Positions 1 to 9,045 of a DNA stretch of 64,000 nt are shown piece by piece. The DNA comes from an uncultured Burkholderiales bacterium (GTDB taxonomy: Bacteria > Pseudomonadota > Gammaproteobacteria > Burkholderiales > Eutrophovitaceae). The position numbers and the translations under genes were made by a program. The stretch lies in the NCBI GenBank assembly GCA_951812315.1, contig CATOSA010000032.1:124001-188000 (forward strand). The letters are read 5' to 3'. How positions within the stretch are numbered: the first letter of the stretch is position 1; each line of letters opens with the position of its first letter. The notes under the pieces were generated by a model. That model ran no database searches, had not been told where the DNA came from, and worked only from the letters and a program-made list of their open reading frames with translations.

Positions 1-1
1 G

Positions 2-142
2 CTTGTCGATGAATACCTCGCAGGCCGCCTCAAGCTCGATGAACTTATCACGCGACGGATTGCGCTTGAGGACATCAACGACGGCTTCGCAATGCTGGCG
101 CGGGGTGAAGGGATTCGCACGGTGGTGATGTTCGACGGCTAG
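2..142 (+). CDS. Zinc-dependent alcohol dehydrogenase, C-terminal fragment (cut by window edge)
   Basis: The first bases read in frame as the end of a zinc-binding medium-chain alcohol dehydrogenase: LKLDELITRRIALEDINDGF, then ARGEGIRTVVMFDG and a TAG stop. The LDELIT...IALEDINDGF...GEGIRTV pattern is typical of the C-terminal end of class III/Rxyl-type alcohol dehydrogenases, where the final helix packs against the NAD domain. The gene begins upstream of the window, so catalytic zinc ligands and exact substrate cannot be judged. The reading frame is clear and short; the family call is from the tail only. Confidence 0.75.
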   Translation, partial: LVDEYLAGRLKLDELITRRIALEDINDGFAMLARGEGIRTVVMFDG

Positions 143-196
143 TGTTTACCACAGAGGCATAGAAAAATGCGCCAGGGGAATTAGCCATTGTGTCGG

Positions 197-274
197 TCGG
201 GTTAGTGCAGTGCAATGTGCTGGATGAAAGCGGATTGGCAGATTGTCGGATTACGCTACGCTAACCTAACCCGA
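197..274. repeat. REP-like hairpin element
   Basis: TCGGGTTAG (197-205) is matched by CTAACCCGA (266-274), and the interior holds CGGATTACGCTACGCTAA. This resembles the palindromic intergenic repeats common in beta- and gammaproteobacteria. It lies between the alcohol dehydrogenase stop and the next start and could also act as a transcription stop. No second copy was found in the window. Confidence 0.5.
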
Positions 275-334
275 TTTACTCCGTGACCCTGTGTCTCCAT
301 CATGAAATAGAAAGCCGTGAAATAGAATCCTGAT

Positions 335-1381
335 ATGAGCGACTCACGCAACTATCGTCACCCGCCGATGCAAACCGGCTGGATTGACCGCCCACACCTC
401 AGTGCCGAACTGGGCGATCTTGCACTTGAAAGCGGCGAATCGATTCGCAACTATTGTCAATCCTATGTAACCCACGGCGAACTGGCCGCAGACAAATCAA
501 ATCTGGTTCTCGTGTGCATTTCTCTCACTGGAAATCACCACCGGCTGGATTTTCTGATCGGGACCGGCAGGGCGCTCGACACCGACAGGTATTTCATCGT
601 CTGCGCCGATCCGATCAGCAATGGCTTGTCGACGTCACCGTCAAACAGTACTGAACAGCCGCGCATGCAGTTCCCTCGCTTTGTCGTCCGCGACATGGTG
701 CGTGCCCAATATCGTCTGCTCACCGAAGTCTTTGGTGTCGATAACGCCTACGCTGTTGTCGGTGCGTCAATGGGCGGTATGCAGGCACTTCAATGGTCGG
801 TCAGTCACCCGGGATTCGCTAAGCGCGTTGTCGCGATGACACCGATGGCCAAAACCCATCCGTGGGCTGCGCTTGTTGTAGAGACGGCACGCCGCTGCCT
901 GACTGCCGACCTGGCATGGAGCGATGCCGGATTTCGCACACGGCCAGTACAGGGCTGGAGCGCTTATAGCGCGCTGATGGCGGCACTGCTGGCGCGCACG
1001 CCGGCTGCCGTGTCCGGGTTTGCGCCAGACGTGACGTCCGCGCGCCAATGGCTCCAGTCACTCACCGCGCAGAACGAAGCGGGGGGATTTGATGCGCATG
1101 ACTATCTTTACCAGTCGTGGGCGTACGAAGCACATGATGTGGACACGACACCCGGTTTGACCGGCGACGCGCTTGCGACCGTCAAGGTGCCTGCCCTGAT
1201 TGCGGCGCCTTCGCTTGATTTGTTTAATCCGGTTGAATCTGCGCGAAGCGCTGCGCAATCAATTGTGAACGCGCGTTTCGTTGAGATTCCCTCAGTGCAG
1301 GGACACCAGGCGGCGACTGCAACATCAAGCGAAGACAGTCAGTTTCTCAATCGCGTGATCGGCGAATTTCTTTGCGGATGA
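335..1381 (+). CDS. MetX-like alpha/beta hydrolase (homoserine O-acetyltransferase family)
   Basis: 348 residues with the alpha/beta-hydrolase layout of the MetX family. The nucleophile elbow is VGASMGGMQALQWS with Ser145, followed by the typical PGFAKRVVAMTPMAKTHPW stretch. An acid is plausible at APSLDLFNP, and the histidine lies in VQGHQAATA near the C-terminus. MetX enzymes acylate homoserine (or serine), but many MetX homologues of this length hydrolyse or transfer other acyl groups, and no met gene lies nearby, so the substrate is not assigned. The gene stands alone with no operon partner within 170 bases on either side. The start at 335 precedes a polar N-terminus without a signal peptide, so it is cytoplasmic. 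Confidence 0.75.
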   Translation: MSDSRNYRHPPMQTGWIDRPHLSAELGDLALESGESIRNYCQSYVTHGELAADKSNLVLVCISLTGNHHRLDFLIGTGRALDTDRYFIVCADPISNGLSTSPSNSTEQPRMQFPRFVVRDMVRAQYRLLTEVFGVDNAYAVVGASMGGMQALQWSVSHPGFAKRVVAMTPMAKTHPWAALVVETARRCLTADLAWSDAGFRTRPVQGWSAYSALMAALLARTPAAVSGFAPDVTSARQWLQSLTAQNEAGGFDAHDYLYQSWAYEAHDVDTTPGLTGDALATVKVPALIAAPSLDLFNPVESARSAAQSIVNARFVEIPSVQGHQAATATSSEDSQFLNRVIGEFLCG

Positions 1382-1559
1382 TGCGGCTGACCGGCGGGCG
1401 TTCGTATGTGCGAAACTAGATTAGCGTAGTGCTTCACTTGGCGTGGACGGCCGGACCCTGTGGCTTGCCGTCTTCGCGACCGGATCGCAATATCGCAGAA
1501 ACATGCGTCGATCCGAAAAACTATCGAAAGTTACCCACACACAACAAGGAGAATAGTCA

Positions 1560-1889
1560 ATGATTGTCGATCACCGCACATACAACATGAAACCGGGAAA
1601 GCTGAATGATTTTCTCAAGGTCTACGGGGAGGAGGGATTCCCTTTGCAGCAGAAACATCTGGGCCATTGCGTCGGCTGGTATGTCAGCAATGATATTGGC
1701 CCGTTGAATCAGATTGTGCATATGTGGGCGTATTCGGATCTGAACGATCGCGCCGAACGCCGCGGCAAACTGGCGGCAGATCCCGCCTGGGGTCAGTACC
1801 TGTCCAAGGCGACCCAATATCTTGACAGCATGGAGAACAAGATCCTCACGGCGGCGCCGTTCTTTACCCTGCCGGAAATGAAGGGCTGA
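1560..1889 (+). CDS. NIPSNAP family protein
   Basis: 109 residues, the usual size of a single-domain bacterial NIPSNAP (ferredoxin-like, dimeric alpha-beta barrel fold). It starts MIVDHRTYNMKPGKLNDFL and contains IVHMWAYSDLNDRAERR and LDSMENKIL, all signature segments of the family. The ribosome-binding site CAAGGAGAATAGTCA lies directly before the ATG. The biochemical role of bacterial NIPSNAP proteins is not settled. They often sit next to ABC transporters or dehydrogenases for organic acids, and here a (broken) substrate-binding protein follows 150 bases downstream on the same strand, which suggests a former shared uptake/catabolic operon. Confidence 0.85.
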   Translation: MIVDHRTYNMKPGKLNDFLKVYGEEGFPLQQKHLGHCVGWYVSNDIGPLNQIVHMWAYSDLNDRAERRGKLAADPAWGQYLSKATQYLDSMENKILTAAPFFTLPEMKG

Positions 1890-2040
1890 TTTGCCAGAGC
1901 CATCAGCAAAGCCGTTGCGCGTGTCCGACCACAACAGGCGATACGCGGACGCGGACGGCGCACGCCTATAATTCACCCGGCCCGGAGCGATGTGAAATGC
2001 GCGGTCCGGGAATACAACAACAGATACCAAGGAGACATTC

Positions 2041-3373
2041 ATGGGTGATTTTTCCCGCCGAGACACCCTGAAGACCCTCGGTGCCGCTGCAGCCGTAAGC
2101 GCGGCGCCCGCCTTGTTGTTGCCGTCGCGTGCAGCAGCCGCATACAACGTCAAACCGGAAAAAGGCGCCAGCATTCGCATGATGCGCTGGCGGCGCTTCA
2201 TCCAGGGTGACGAGGATCAATGACTCGCCAACACCGCGAAGTTTACGAAGCTGACCGGCGTCAAGGTGCGCGTTGACAACGAAGGGTTCGAGGACATTCG
2301 GCCAAAAGCGGGCAATGGCCGCAAATGTCGGTTCCGGTCCTGACATTGTGCTGGGCTGGATGGACGATCCGCATCTGTTTCGCAATCGCCTGCTCGATCT
2401 TAGCGACCTTGCTGAATATCTGGGCGACAAATATGGCGGCTGGTATCCCACTGCGCGTCGCTACGGCACGATCAACTCCGGTAGCGAGAAAGGACGCTGG
2501 ATTGGATTGCCTCTGGGCGCGGGAGGCGCGCTGCTCAATTACCGGATGTCATGGCTGAAGGAAGCTGGTTACGATGCGGTGCCAACCGATTTCGATAATT
2601 ATCTGAATATGTGCAAGGCGCTTTCGGGCAATGGTCATCCGCCGGGCTTCGCGTTGTCGCATGCAACCGGCGATGCTGAAACCTGGAGTCATAACATGCT
2701 TTGGGGATTTGGCGCGAAGATGGTGGGCGAATCCAACAAAGTCGCGATTGACAGCAAAGAGACGATTGCCGCGCTGGAATATATGCGCGAACTGTATTCG
2801 ACCTTCATCAAAGGCACGCTTTCATGGACGGGCGTGTCAAATAACAACTCGTTTCTGGAAGGCCGAATCGGGCTTACGTCCAATGGCCCGTCGATCTATT
2901 ACGTTGCCAAGAACTCGAAAGAGGCCAAACTTCAAGCGATCGCGAAGGACATGAACCATGCGGCGTTCCCAGTTGGCCCGACCGGCGTGCCTGCAGAACT
3001 GCATTTGCTGTCGCAGGCGTACGTATTCAGCTATACGAAATATCCGAACGCGTGCAACGCGTATCTAAAATTCATGTGGGAGCGTGAACAATACGAGCCA
3101 TGGCAAGAAGCGGCGACCGGTTACATGTGCCCGCCGCTGGCGGCATATGCGGACACACCATTCTGGGATTCTGATCCAAAGTACGCTCCGTTTCGCGATG
3201 TCGTCAAACGAATGCGTTGGTCTGGTTATGCGGGCGAAGTTGGCGAAAAGTCCGCTGCTGCACTCGCCGACTGGGTTGTTGTGGACATGTTTGCACAAGT
3301 CGTATCCGGTCAGGAAAACGCCAAAGATGCGGCGCGTGATGCGGCACGGCGGGTACGCCGGGCATATCGCTAG
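2041..3373 (+). pseudogene. ABC transporter substrate-binding protein (family 1), broken
   Basis: Good ribosome-binding site (AAGGAGACATTC) then a Tat-type signal: FSRRDTLKTLGAAAA. The frame runs to KVLRW-type MMRWRRFIQGDEDQ and then meets TGA at 2221, where relatives of this binding-protein family have Trp (TGG). Reading through gives LANTAKFTKLTGVKVRVDN, then a one-base shift near 2310-2320 moves the frame to AMAANVGSGPDIVLGWMDD, which continues to the stop at 3373. So two lesions, one nonsense and one frameshift, disable it. The family binds sugars/polyols in the periplasm and hands them to an ABC permease. No permease or ATPase genes follow; only 400 bases of non-coding sequence. Intact start and end, otherwise full length. 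Confidence 0.8.
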
Positions 3374-3488
3374 TGAAATACGATACCCGTTTGTCCGACC
3401 CTGGATGATTCGGTTGTCGGCAAGCACAAGCGAAGCAAACCCGTACCGGCGAAGCGCACAGTCACTGCGAAAACCCGCAATGGCCCAA

Positions 3489-3565
3489 AAGGCGTCAACA
3501 CACAATAGTTAAGTAAGGCGTCATCACGCAATGGCTAAATAAGGCGCGAACGCGCAAGAATATTG
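3489..3565. repeat. 26-bp imperfect tandem repeat, about 3 units
   Basis: Units start at 3489 (AAGGCGTCAACACACAATAG...), 3515 (AAGGCGTCATCACGCAATGG...) and 3541 (AAGGCGCGAACGCGCAAGAA...). They share the frame AAGGCG-N-CACAATRGYTAARt. It lies in the non-coding stretch 3374-3788 after the broken binding protein. No other feature was recognised in that stretch. Confidence 0.55.
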
Positions 3566-3788
3566 CGCCAGTATTTTGCCCGCGTTTGTGTCGCCGGCGC
3601 CGGATCGTCCCGGGTCCGGACGCCCGCCCGCTACGCCAGGCGAAGAGTGAGCCTCGTGACGTCCGCGAAATTAGCACGCTCCGTGCTTTGAACTGACTTA
3701 CTTTCGGACCAAATTGCGGCGCCAGGTTGCAGCTTGCGCCGACGGGTTATCGGCCTATGTCAGGATGTCCACGATCTCAGGTTCAACT

Positions 3789-4138
3789 ATGACGAATACG
3801 GTTGCCATCGCGGGCGACGACACTGAAGCGATCAAGCGGAAACAGCGCTCCGAACGCATCCTTGTCAACGAGGGCGTGCCGATCAATGCCGCCCTTGCGT
3901 TGATTACGGTCAGCGGCGGTTCACGACCGAGAATTTGCGAAGAAGTCGCCATTCGGGCGCTTTGCGTGCTGATGGTCGCGATCAAGGCGGAACGTATGGA
4001 TCAAACAATGGCGTTGCGAGTCATTCGACAGTACGCTCCATATTGCTAAATCAGGCCGATCAGCAGGAGCGATCAGCGGTCGAACACGAAGGACAGCGGC
4101 TTTTGTTTCTAGGCGCTCGAAGACGCACTGAGCCGCGT
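3789..4138 (+). pseudogene. DUF4272 protein fragment
   Basis: From the ATG at 3789 the frame reads AIKRKQRSERILVNEGVPIN, then RICEEVAIRALCVLMVAIKA and DQTMALRVIRQY, which follows the conserved core of DUF4272 proteins (SE.IL..EGVPIN, EEVA.RAL.L..VA.KGE, LR..). The frame stops at 4049. The expected continuation appears in the next frame as ADQQERSAVEHEGQRLLFLG, matching the family's S.QER....WRYEALWVLLWAL region in degraded form. The family function is unknown. Only about half of the usual length is recognisable, so this is a decayed remnant. An ORF start further upstream (3714) is possible but adds no family sequence. Confidence 0.6.
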
Positions 4139-4158
4139 AAAGATTTTGGGAGGATTCT

Positions 4159-4202
4159 AAGGGGTCAGAACATTTTGAGAGGTCATCTCACTCTGACCCC
4201 TT
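4159..4202. terminator. GGGGTCAG...CTGACCCC hairpin between convergent genes
   Basis: AAGGGGTCAG (4159-4168) pairs perfectly with CTGACCCCTT (4193-4202) around a 24-base loop, followed by TTAATTG. It sits between two convergent (broken) genes, as a bidirectional terminator would. The sequence also resembles widespread REP-type palindromes mobilised by REP-associated tyrosine transposases; only one copy is seen here. Confidence 0.6.
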
Positions 4203-4216
4203 TAATTGTTCTTTAA

Positions 4217-5618
4217 TTAGATTCCCGTCTGCGCAACAAGCCGGCTGGACTCAATCGCCGCCACCAACGCCTGGTAGTCGCGCTCCGTCTGGTCAGCGTA
4301 AGCCACCGCGAAATCGCCGATAGCTTTGCCCAGCGACTTACCATTGCCCATGTAGCCCGATATCGCGGCCGCGTCCCCTGTTCGAGCGTGAGCCCGGGCC
4401 AGGCAGGCGGCGCACACGGCAACGTAGGTCTTTAAAGCCAGCCTCGTCCAACGTACTCGGGTCCACCGAGCCTTTCATATCCTTTAGCTGGCGCCAGTAA
4501 TAGTGGGAGCCGGTCATTGAGCCGTGGTGCCAGCCCAGGAAAATGTCGCTTGACGCTTGCATCAGTCGCTGCCCTTCCACCACTCGCTGCGACGGCAAGG
4601 TATGTTCGCTCTGGCCCAGATATGTTTCCAGGATCGACTCGCCAGCCTCCTTTTGCTGCAATATGAGGGCGTCCTCTTCCGAGTCACCCTGCACGATCAT
4701 GATGGCGCAGCGCGTGCCTACGCTGCCCACACCACCCACGCGCAGGGCGATGTCTGTCGGATGGTAGCGACTGATGAGCCGCCGCCTCTCAGGCGGCAGG
4801 CTGGCCACGTATTGGTCCCAATTCTCTTCAATCTGCTCAACCGTAAGCTGTTCCTTCTCTTCCTCGCTCAAATGCTCTCTAAAGGGCACCAGCAGGGGCG
4901 GGTCGCTGACAATGCGGCGCTGGCCATCTTCCATGAAAGTGAGCTTTTCCAGCGTCTGCTCTTGCGTCTTTCTTCTGGCCTTGCGCACCATCGTACTGGC
5001 GCTCTTCTTCGCTTTCTTTGAAGCTTTGGCCAGTACCTCTTGCACCTCATCAACCTCAACGTGGAAATACCATGCCTCCAGGGTGGTCGTCATCGCCAGC
5101 TGCTTCATCGTCTTCGCGTAGGCTCTCACCACCTGGGCCGCTCCGCGGTTTTCCTTTTCGGAAAATCCATTCTCCCGGCCGGCCGCAACGGCGCTGGCCG
5201 CCAGTCGTTTGAGATCCCACTCCCACGGTCCCGGGTGCGTCTCGTCAAAATCGTTGACGTCAAATACCAGCTTGCGCTCCGGCGTGGCAAAGACGCCGAA
5301 GTTGGAAATGTGGGCGTCGCCGCAAAGCTGAGCCTGCAGGTCGATTGTCGGCGTTCCGGCAAGGTCGGCCGCCATCACCACCGCCGAGCCTCGTAAAAAG
5401 GCAAAAGCCGACGCCACCATGCGGCCGTACTTAATCGGCACCAGATGCTGCACCCGCGAGGCATCCTGCGCCTGCAGCAAGGCGATCGGATCTGGCCGGT
5501 CGGCTGCTGGCGCCCACTCGCCATGCGTGTGCCAGGGCGTCTGCTCGCGCAAAGCCTTGCCCTGCGCCTGGCGCGCTTCGCGCGAGGTCGCGCTGCCTTT
5601 TGCTTGTGTATCACTCAT
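4217..5618 (-). pseudogene. DUF2252 family protein, single frameshift near the 3' end
   Basis: The main frame (5618 to about 4430) encodes a typical DUF2252 protein: LVPIKYGRMVASAFAFLRGS, then LCGDAHISNFGVFATPERKL, FDVNDFDETHPGPWEWDLKR and GVGSVGTRC. The family resembles kinase-like (APH/HipA-like) folds and is uncharacterised biochemically. Near 4430 the frame slips: relatives need GFK followed by TYVAVCAACLARAHARTGD, and exactly that is found one base out of frame, running to a stop at 4217. The complete product would be about 467 residues, the usual family length. One extra base in the sequence AAAGACC explains the break; it may be a true mutation or a sequence error. Monocistronic, minus strand. 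Confidence 0.8.
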
Positions 5619-5983
5619 ACCCTCTTCTCCAGTTTGACTGCGCTTTACCAGGTCGAGCTACCAGGCTGTCTGATAGATGGTCTTCGGCATTGAGTGCCTG
5701 CCAGCTCTGGCTTTCGAATACCGCAAATATAAACAGGTTTCTCGATCCATTCCCGATCAAGTCCCTAGCAGAAAATATACTAGCGCACGCTGGTTCACGT
5801 GGGCCGCACGGTAGATATCGGCCCCACTTAACTCCAATCCAGCCGTATTTCTGTACGCATCACCGCCGCTTTAGCACCTCGCGCAACCTTTTGCCCAACC
5901 GTTCCCTTGCCCGCCTATCGAGCCCACGGCATCAGGGGAAAATGCGGTTGAAATGACAGCGTAGGTTGAAACGCTTTAGTTAA
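5619..5983. other. Intergenic stretch with diverged repeat copy A
   Basis: No gene is recognised here. From about 5728 (TATAAACAGGTTTCTCGATCC) to about 5935 the sequence is a diverged copy, same orientation, of 7512-7705: shared blocks include TATAAACAG, ATCAAGTCC/GTCAAGTCC, AGCGCAC, CTTTAGC and CCCTTGCCCG/CCCTGCCCGG. The rest shows nothing. Confidence 0.4.
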
Positions 5984-6130
5984 TCACTGGCGCTGGCCGC
6001 GTCCCTGGTGGCCGCCACAGCCTGCGCAGGTCTGAACGTCGATGCCGAACACGCGCTTCAGGCGCTGTGCCCAGCGCAGCGCTCCAGTGTCAGATTCCGG
6101 TAACCACTCATCGCCCTTGGTCAGGGAATG
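5984..6130 (-). pseudogene. IS91-family transposase, C-terminal remnant
   Basis: The minus frame reads GALRWAQRLKRVFGIDVQTC followed by AGCGG, the characteristic C-terminal end of IS91/IS801-type (HUH, Y2) transposases, where a zinc-binding C..CGG motif follows a WA.RLKRVF.I helix. Only about 45 residues are left, and the frame ends in unrelated residues at 5984. The upstream edge abuts the racemase gene stop at 6141. A larger N-terminal IS91 remnant occurs at 11052-11660. Confidence 0.75.
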
Positions 6131-6140
6131 AGACAGTCCG

Positions 6141-7274
6141 TCAGCCAATGCTGCCGCCTTCGCGCAGTGCCTGGATCTCCTGGGTTTCGAAACCCATTGC
6201 CGACAGCGTTTCATCGGTGTCAGCACCCAGTTCCCGGGCCCCGTGCTTTACTTCTCCCGGGGTGCGGGAGAAGCGCGGCGCCGGCGCCGGCTGGGTAATT
6301 CCGTCAACTTCAATATAGACGTCGCGGGCGACGTTTGCCGGGTGCCTGGCCGCGGCGACAAAGTCCAGCACCGGCGCGAAACAGGCATCGGTACCTTCCA
6401 TCAGCTCACACCACTCGGCCTGGCTGCGGGTCTTGAATACTTCAGCCAACCTGGCAGTCAATTCCGGCCAGCGCTCCCGGTTGTGCTGGTCGGCGAACTC
6501 CTCCGGGTCGAGACCGGCTTTTTCGATCAACAGGGAGTAGAACTGGGGTTCGATAGATCCCACCGAAATGTACTCCCCATCGGCGCACTCATAGGTGTCA
6601 TAGAAGTGCGCTGCGCCGTCCAGCATATTACTTTCGCGCTGGGCTTCATTCCAGCTACCTGCCGCCTGCATGCCGTGGACCATCCACATCAACTGCGCGG
6701 CGCCGTCTACCATGGCCGCATCGATCACCTGGCCCTTGCCGGAGTTGTGGGTCTCCAGCAGCGCCGCCAGGATGCCGTTCACCAGCAGCATACCGCCGCC
6801 GCCCATATCGCCGATCAGGTTCAGTGGCGGCACTGGCTTTTCGCCACCGCGACCCACGGCATAGAGCGCCCCGGTGATGGAGATGTAGTTGATGTCGTGA
6901 CCAGCGGCCTTCGCCAGTGGCCCCTCCTGGCCCCAACCGGTCATGCGGCCGAAAATCAGCTTCGGGTTGCGCGCCAGGCAGGTTTTGGGACCGATGCCGA
7001 GCTTCTCGCAAACCCCGGGCCGATAAGGGTCAATGAGTACGTCGGCATTCTCCACCATGCGCAGCAGGGTCTCGACACCGGCCGGGTCCTTGAGGTTGAG
7101 CACCACCGACTTCTTACCCCGGAAACTGACATCCCGGGACCGCCCCGAGCCAAGGGCGCCGGCGCGCTCGATGCGGATAACCTCCGCGCCCATATCTGCC
7201 ATGATCATGCCGGCCATCGGCGCCGGGCCGATGCCCGCCAGCTCGATTACCGTGTACCGGTTCAGTGGACCCAT
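6141..7274 (-). CDS. Alpha-methylacyl-CoA racemase / CaiB-BaiF CoA-transferase family
   Basis: 377 residues of the type III CoA-transferase fold, with features of the alpha-methylacyl-CoA racemase branch: GPAPMAGMIMADMGAEVIRI at the start, GHDINYISITGALYAVGR, PPLNLIGDMGGGGMLLVNGI with the conserved Asp of the active site, and DACFAPVLDFVAAARHP near the end. Racemases of this branch interconvert (2R)- and (2S)-methylacyl-CoA so that side chains of sterols, terpenoids or branched fatty acids can enter beta-oxidation. It is intact although both flanks are mobile-element debris: an IS91 tail begins 11 bases after its stop, and upstream lies a 3' scrap of an SDR dehydrogenase on the same strand. 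It therefore looks like the survivor of a degraded beta-oxidation operon. Confidence 0.85.
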   Translation of the reverse strand: MGPLNRYTVIELAGIGPAPMAGMIMADMGAEVIRIERAGALGSGRSRDVSFRGKKSVVLNLKDPAGVETLLRMVENADVLIDPYRPGVCEKLGIGPKTCLARNPKLIFGRMTGWGQEGPLAKAAGHDINYISITGALYAVGRGGEKPVPPLNLIGDMGGGGMLLVNGILAALLETHNSGKGQVIDAAMVDGAAQLMWMVHGMQAAGSWNEAQRESNMLDGAAHFYDTYECADGEYISVGSIEPQFYSLLIEKAGLDPEEFADQHNRERWPELTARLAEVFKTRSQAEWCELMEGTDACFAPVLDFVAAARHPANVARDVYIEVDGITQPAPAPRFSRTPGEVKHGARELGADTDETLSAMGFETQEIQALREGGSIG

Positions 7275-7350
7275 AGTGAATGCTCCCGATGTATTTATTA
7301 AGCTTTAGGACTGGGACAACCGACTTGGCACCGGTGTCTCAGGACTGAGG

Positions 7351-7399
7351 ATTTTCGCGTGAGATCGAGGCGCGCGCAACGAAGATATCGCGCGAAAAT
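7351..7399. repeat. Hairpin in racemase leader
   Basis: ATTTTCGCG (7351-7359) pairs with CGCGAAAAT (7391-7399) around a GC-rich loop containing GAGGCGCGCGCAACG. It lies between the SDR remnant and the racemase start; a REP-type palindrome or a terminator/attenuator are both possible. Confidence 0.45.
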
Positions 7400-7407
7400 A
7401 CCAGCCC

Positions 7408-7503
7408 TTATCTTGGTTGCATGCGGATTCCACCATCCATCCGTATACACTCACCGTTCACGTAATCATTCTCCATAATGTGCTGGACGGCGTGAGCAAG
7501 AGT
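7408..7503 (-). pseudogene. Short-chain dehydrogenase, C-terminal scrap
   Basis: Too short for the ORF track. The minus strand reads [20 protein letters not shown] then [11 protein letters not shown] and TAA at 7408. The pattern HAVQ.I.EN.Y.NGE.IR.DG.IRM.PR is the C-terminal end of type II 3-hydroxyacyl-CoA dehydrogenase-like SDR proteins, where NGE.IR.DG closes the Rossmann core. Homology stops abruptly at 7503, next to repeat copy B. Upstream of and co-directional with the racemase, it implies that an SDR-racemase operon was cut at this point. Confidence 0.75.
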
Positions 7504-7698
7504 ATAAGAAGTATAAACAGGGTTTCCAACCTACTCGCGGTCAAGTCCTTGACGAAAGATGCGCCAGCGCACTGGATCGCGCGGCGCAAATCCAGACTAT
7601 TTCGCCCTGCTCACCATATACTCCGCGCTTCTTTAGCGCCGTTACCCCGCCTCGCGCGAGCATCGGCCAAGCCGATCCCCTGCCCGGTCATCATGCCC
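7504..7698. repeat. Diverged repeat copy B
   Basis: From TATAAACAGGGTTTCC (about 7512) to about 7705 this stretch is a diverged direct-repeat partner of 5728-5935. The two copies bracket the IS91 tail, racemase and SDR scrap. No coding function is visible. Confidence 0.4.
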
Positions 7699-8073
7699 AT
7701 GGCATGGGCCAGCCGCAAGCTACTGACCTGGCCGCTATCGAACACGCTCGCAGCGGATTTCTGTGTCGAAGCGCTCGAAGAAGCCATTGCCCGCTACGGC
7801 TGCCCGGGCATCGTCAACACCGACCAGGGCTGCCAGTTCACCAGCACCGAGTTCATCGGCTTGCTCAAGCAACACCAGATTCGCATCAGCATGGATGGCA
7901 AGGGTTGTTGGCGAGATAACGTGTTCATCGAGCGCTTCTGGCGCACGCTCAAATACGAGGAGGTGTATCTGCGCGCCTATGACACAGGTATCTGAGGCCC
8001 GCACAGCGCGATCGAGGACTTAACGCCGGATGCGGCATACTTCGCAGCGCTGCCCCAAAAGCAGGCAGCTTAA
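7699..8073 (+). pseudogene. IS3-family transposase orfB, C-terminal remnant
   Basis: The frame reads SRKLLTWPLSNTLAADFCVE, then GCPGIVNTDQGCQFTSTEFI and RDNVFIERFWRTLKYEEVYL. These are the second and third parts of the DDE catalytic core of IS3 transposases (the D of NTDQG and the E of ERFWR are present). After RAYDT the expected return-strand segment is missing and the frame shows a TGA before GPHSAIEDLTPDAAYFAALP resumes, so there is an internal deletion. Sequence at 8115-8141 (CAGTCCAAAAAAGCGGGACC) resembles an IS3 right end. The first half of the gene is absent. Confidence 0.8.
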
Positions 8074-8141
8074 TCGTGAACCAGCAAGGCCGATCACTTA
8101 TCGGGCATCAAAAAACAGTCCAAAAAAGCGGGACCACCTCT

Positions 8142-8463
8142 GGCAGCATAACGAGTGGAAAACTGACCATCAGTGAGATCGGCACAAGCGGTGCCGTGCT
8201 CAACAACGAGCAGCCAAGCCCGGCCAAATGCCGGACGACCTGGAACCTTGCGACAGGCCAGGTGACTTGAGATTCTTCTAACCGCGCCTTCGCATGTACT
8301 ACAAGAATCGGGAGAGCGAATTACGAGGCGCGAATTGCGTAAAACGAAAACACGTCCGGCAACGACGCAGACTCGAACGGCTTAACCTGAACGAAAAAGC
8401 CTTAACTCCACTGTCCGTGGAAACAGGGTAGAACTCTCCTGGACGACTCAGTAGCGCACGATG
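8142..8463. other. Non-coding stretch, nothing recognised
   Basis: Sequence between the IS3 remnant and the broken glycosyltransferase. Short ORFs here have no plausible composition, and no clear repeat or RNA gene was seen. Confidence 0.4.
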
Positions 8464-9045
8464 CTAGAGCGTGCTCGGATAAGCAAAACGGGCAGAACAC
8501 AAGGCGACTTTCCGATTCTCTCCCAGCCGGTTGTAGTCTGGCCAAAAAATAGCGCCCGTCTCTGCGTATTCAGGTGTATCGAAGAAGATGGCCGGGTCAC
8601 AAACAGGCACGTTGTCTGCGTCTAAGTACAAGACGTCGCGAAAAGCACTATGGATGATGGCGTAAGGCTTCAGTTCCCAGCCGTTGAGAATTCTGGCTGG
8701 GTGCTGCTGGCGACCTCGCGAGCATCTACGCAAGACACGCCCAGCGGCTTGACCAGGTTTTGCATGCGCGCGTCCATCTCGTGGCGCCCTAAATGCCACA
8801 GCTCTATGGGCATCTGACATCCCAGATGTCGTAACCTATTGATGCCAACCCAAGCGTTGGTGAAATAGCGAACGCCGCCGCCAGCGATTACGATTCCACG
8901 GCCATGGCAATTCCCCGGGATAGGGAGGGATCCGGGAGATATACTTCTCCGACAATATCTGCGCATTGCTTTCATCGAGCTGTGCGCTGAGCAAGCGAAC
9001 GTTCATTCCGACTTGTGCGCCTTGCAATTTACGACTCGTAACAAA
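8464..9045 (-). pseudogene. Glycosyltransferase (MNN-like alpha-mannosyltransferase type), multiply frameshifted
   Basis: Three frames together give one protein: VGMNVRLLSAQLDESNAQIL ... ISRIPPYPG, then GRGIVIAGGGVRYFTNAWVG ... MPIELWHLG, then PARILNGWELKPYAIIHSAF and DVLYLDADNVPVCDP. The last piece carries the DxD-type metal-nucleotide-sugar motif (DADN). This is the pattern of bacterial mannosyltransferase-like glycosyltransferases that accompany GT9 and tyrosinase genes. Shifts lie near 8930 and 8705, and the frame ends prematurely after WPDYNRLGENRK, where relatives continue for well over 100 residues. Clearly decayed, directly downstream of the intact GT9 gene. Confidence 0.7.

Noticed and set aside
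1557-2201. 214-residue minus-strand ORF opposite the NIPSNAP gene
   Set aside because: Antisense shadow across a gene and its intergenic region; the plus-strand frame has a good ribosome-binding site and family match.
3374-3512. Permease gene fragment after the broken binding protein
   Set aside because: The frames there show no transmembrane or ABC permease motif.
6243-7301. 352-residue plus-strand ORF opposite the racemase
   Set aside because: Shadow of the minus-strand racemase; composition is antisense-like and no family motif is visible.
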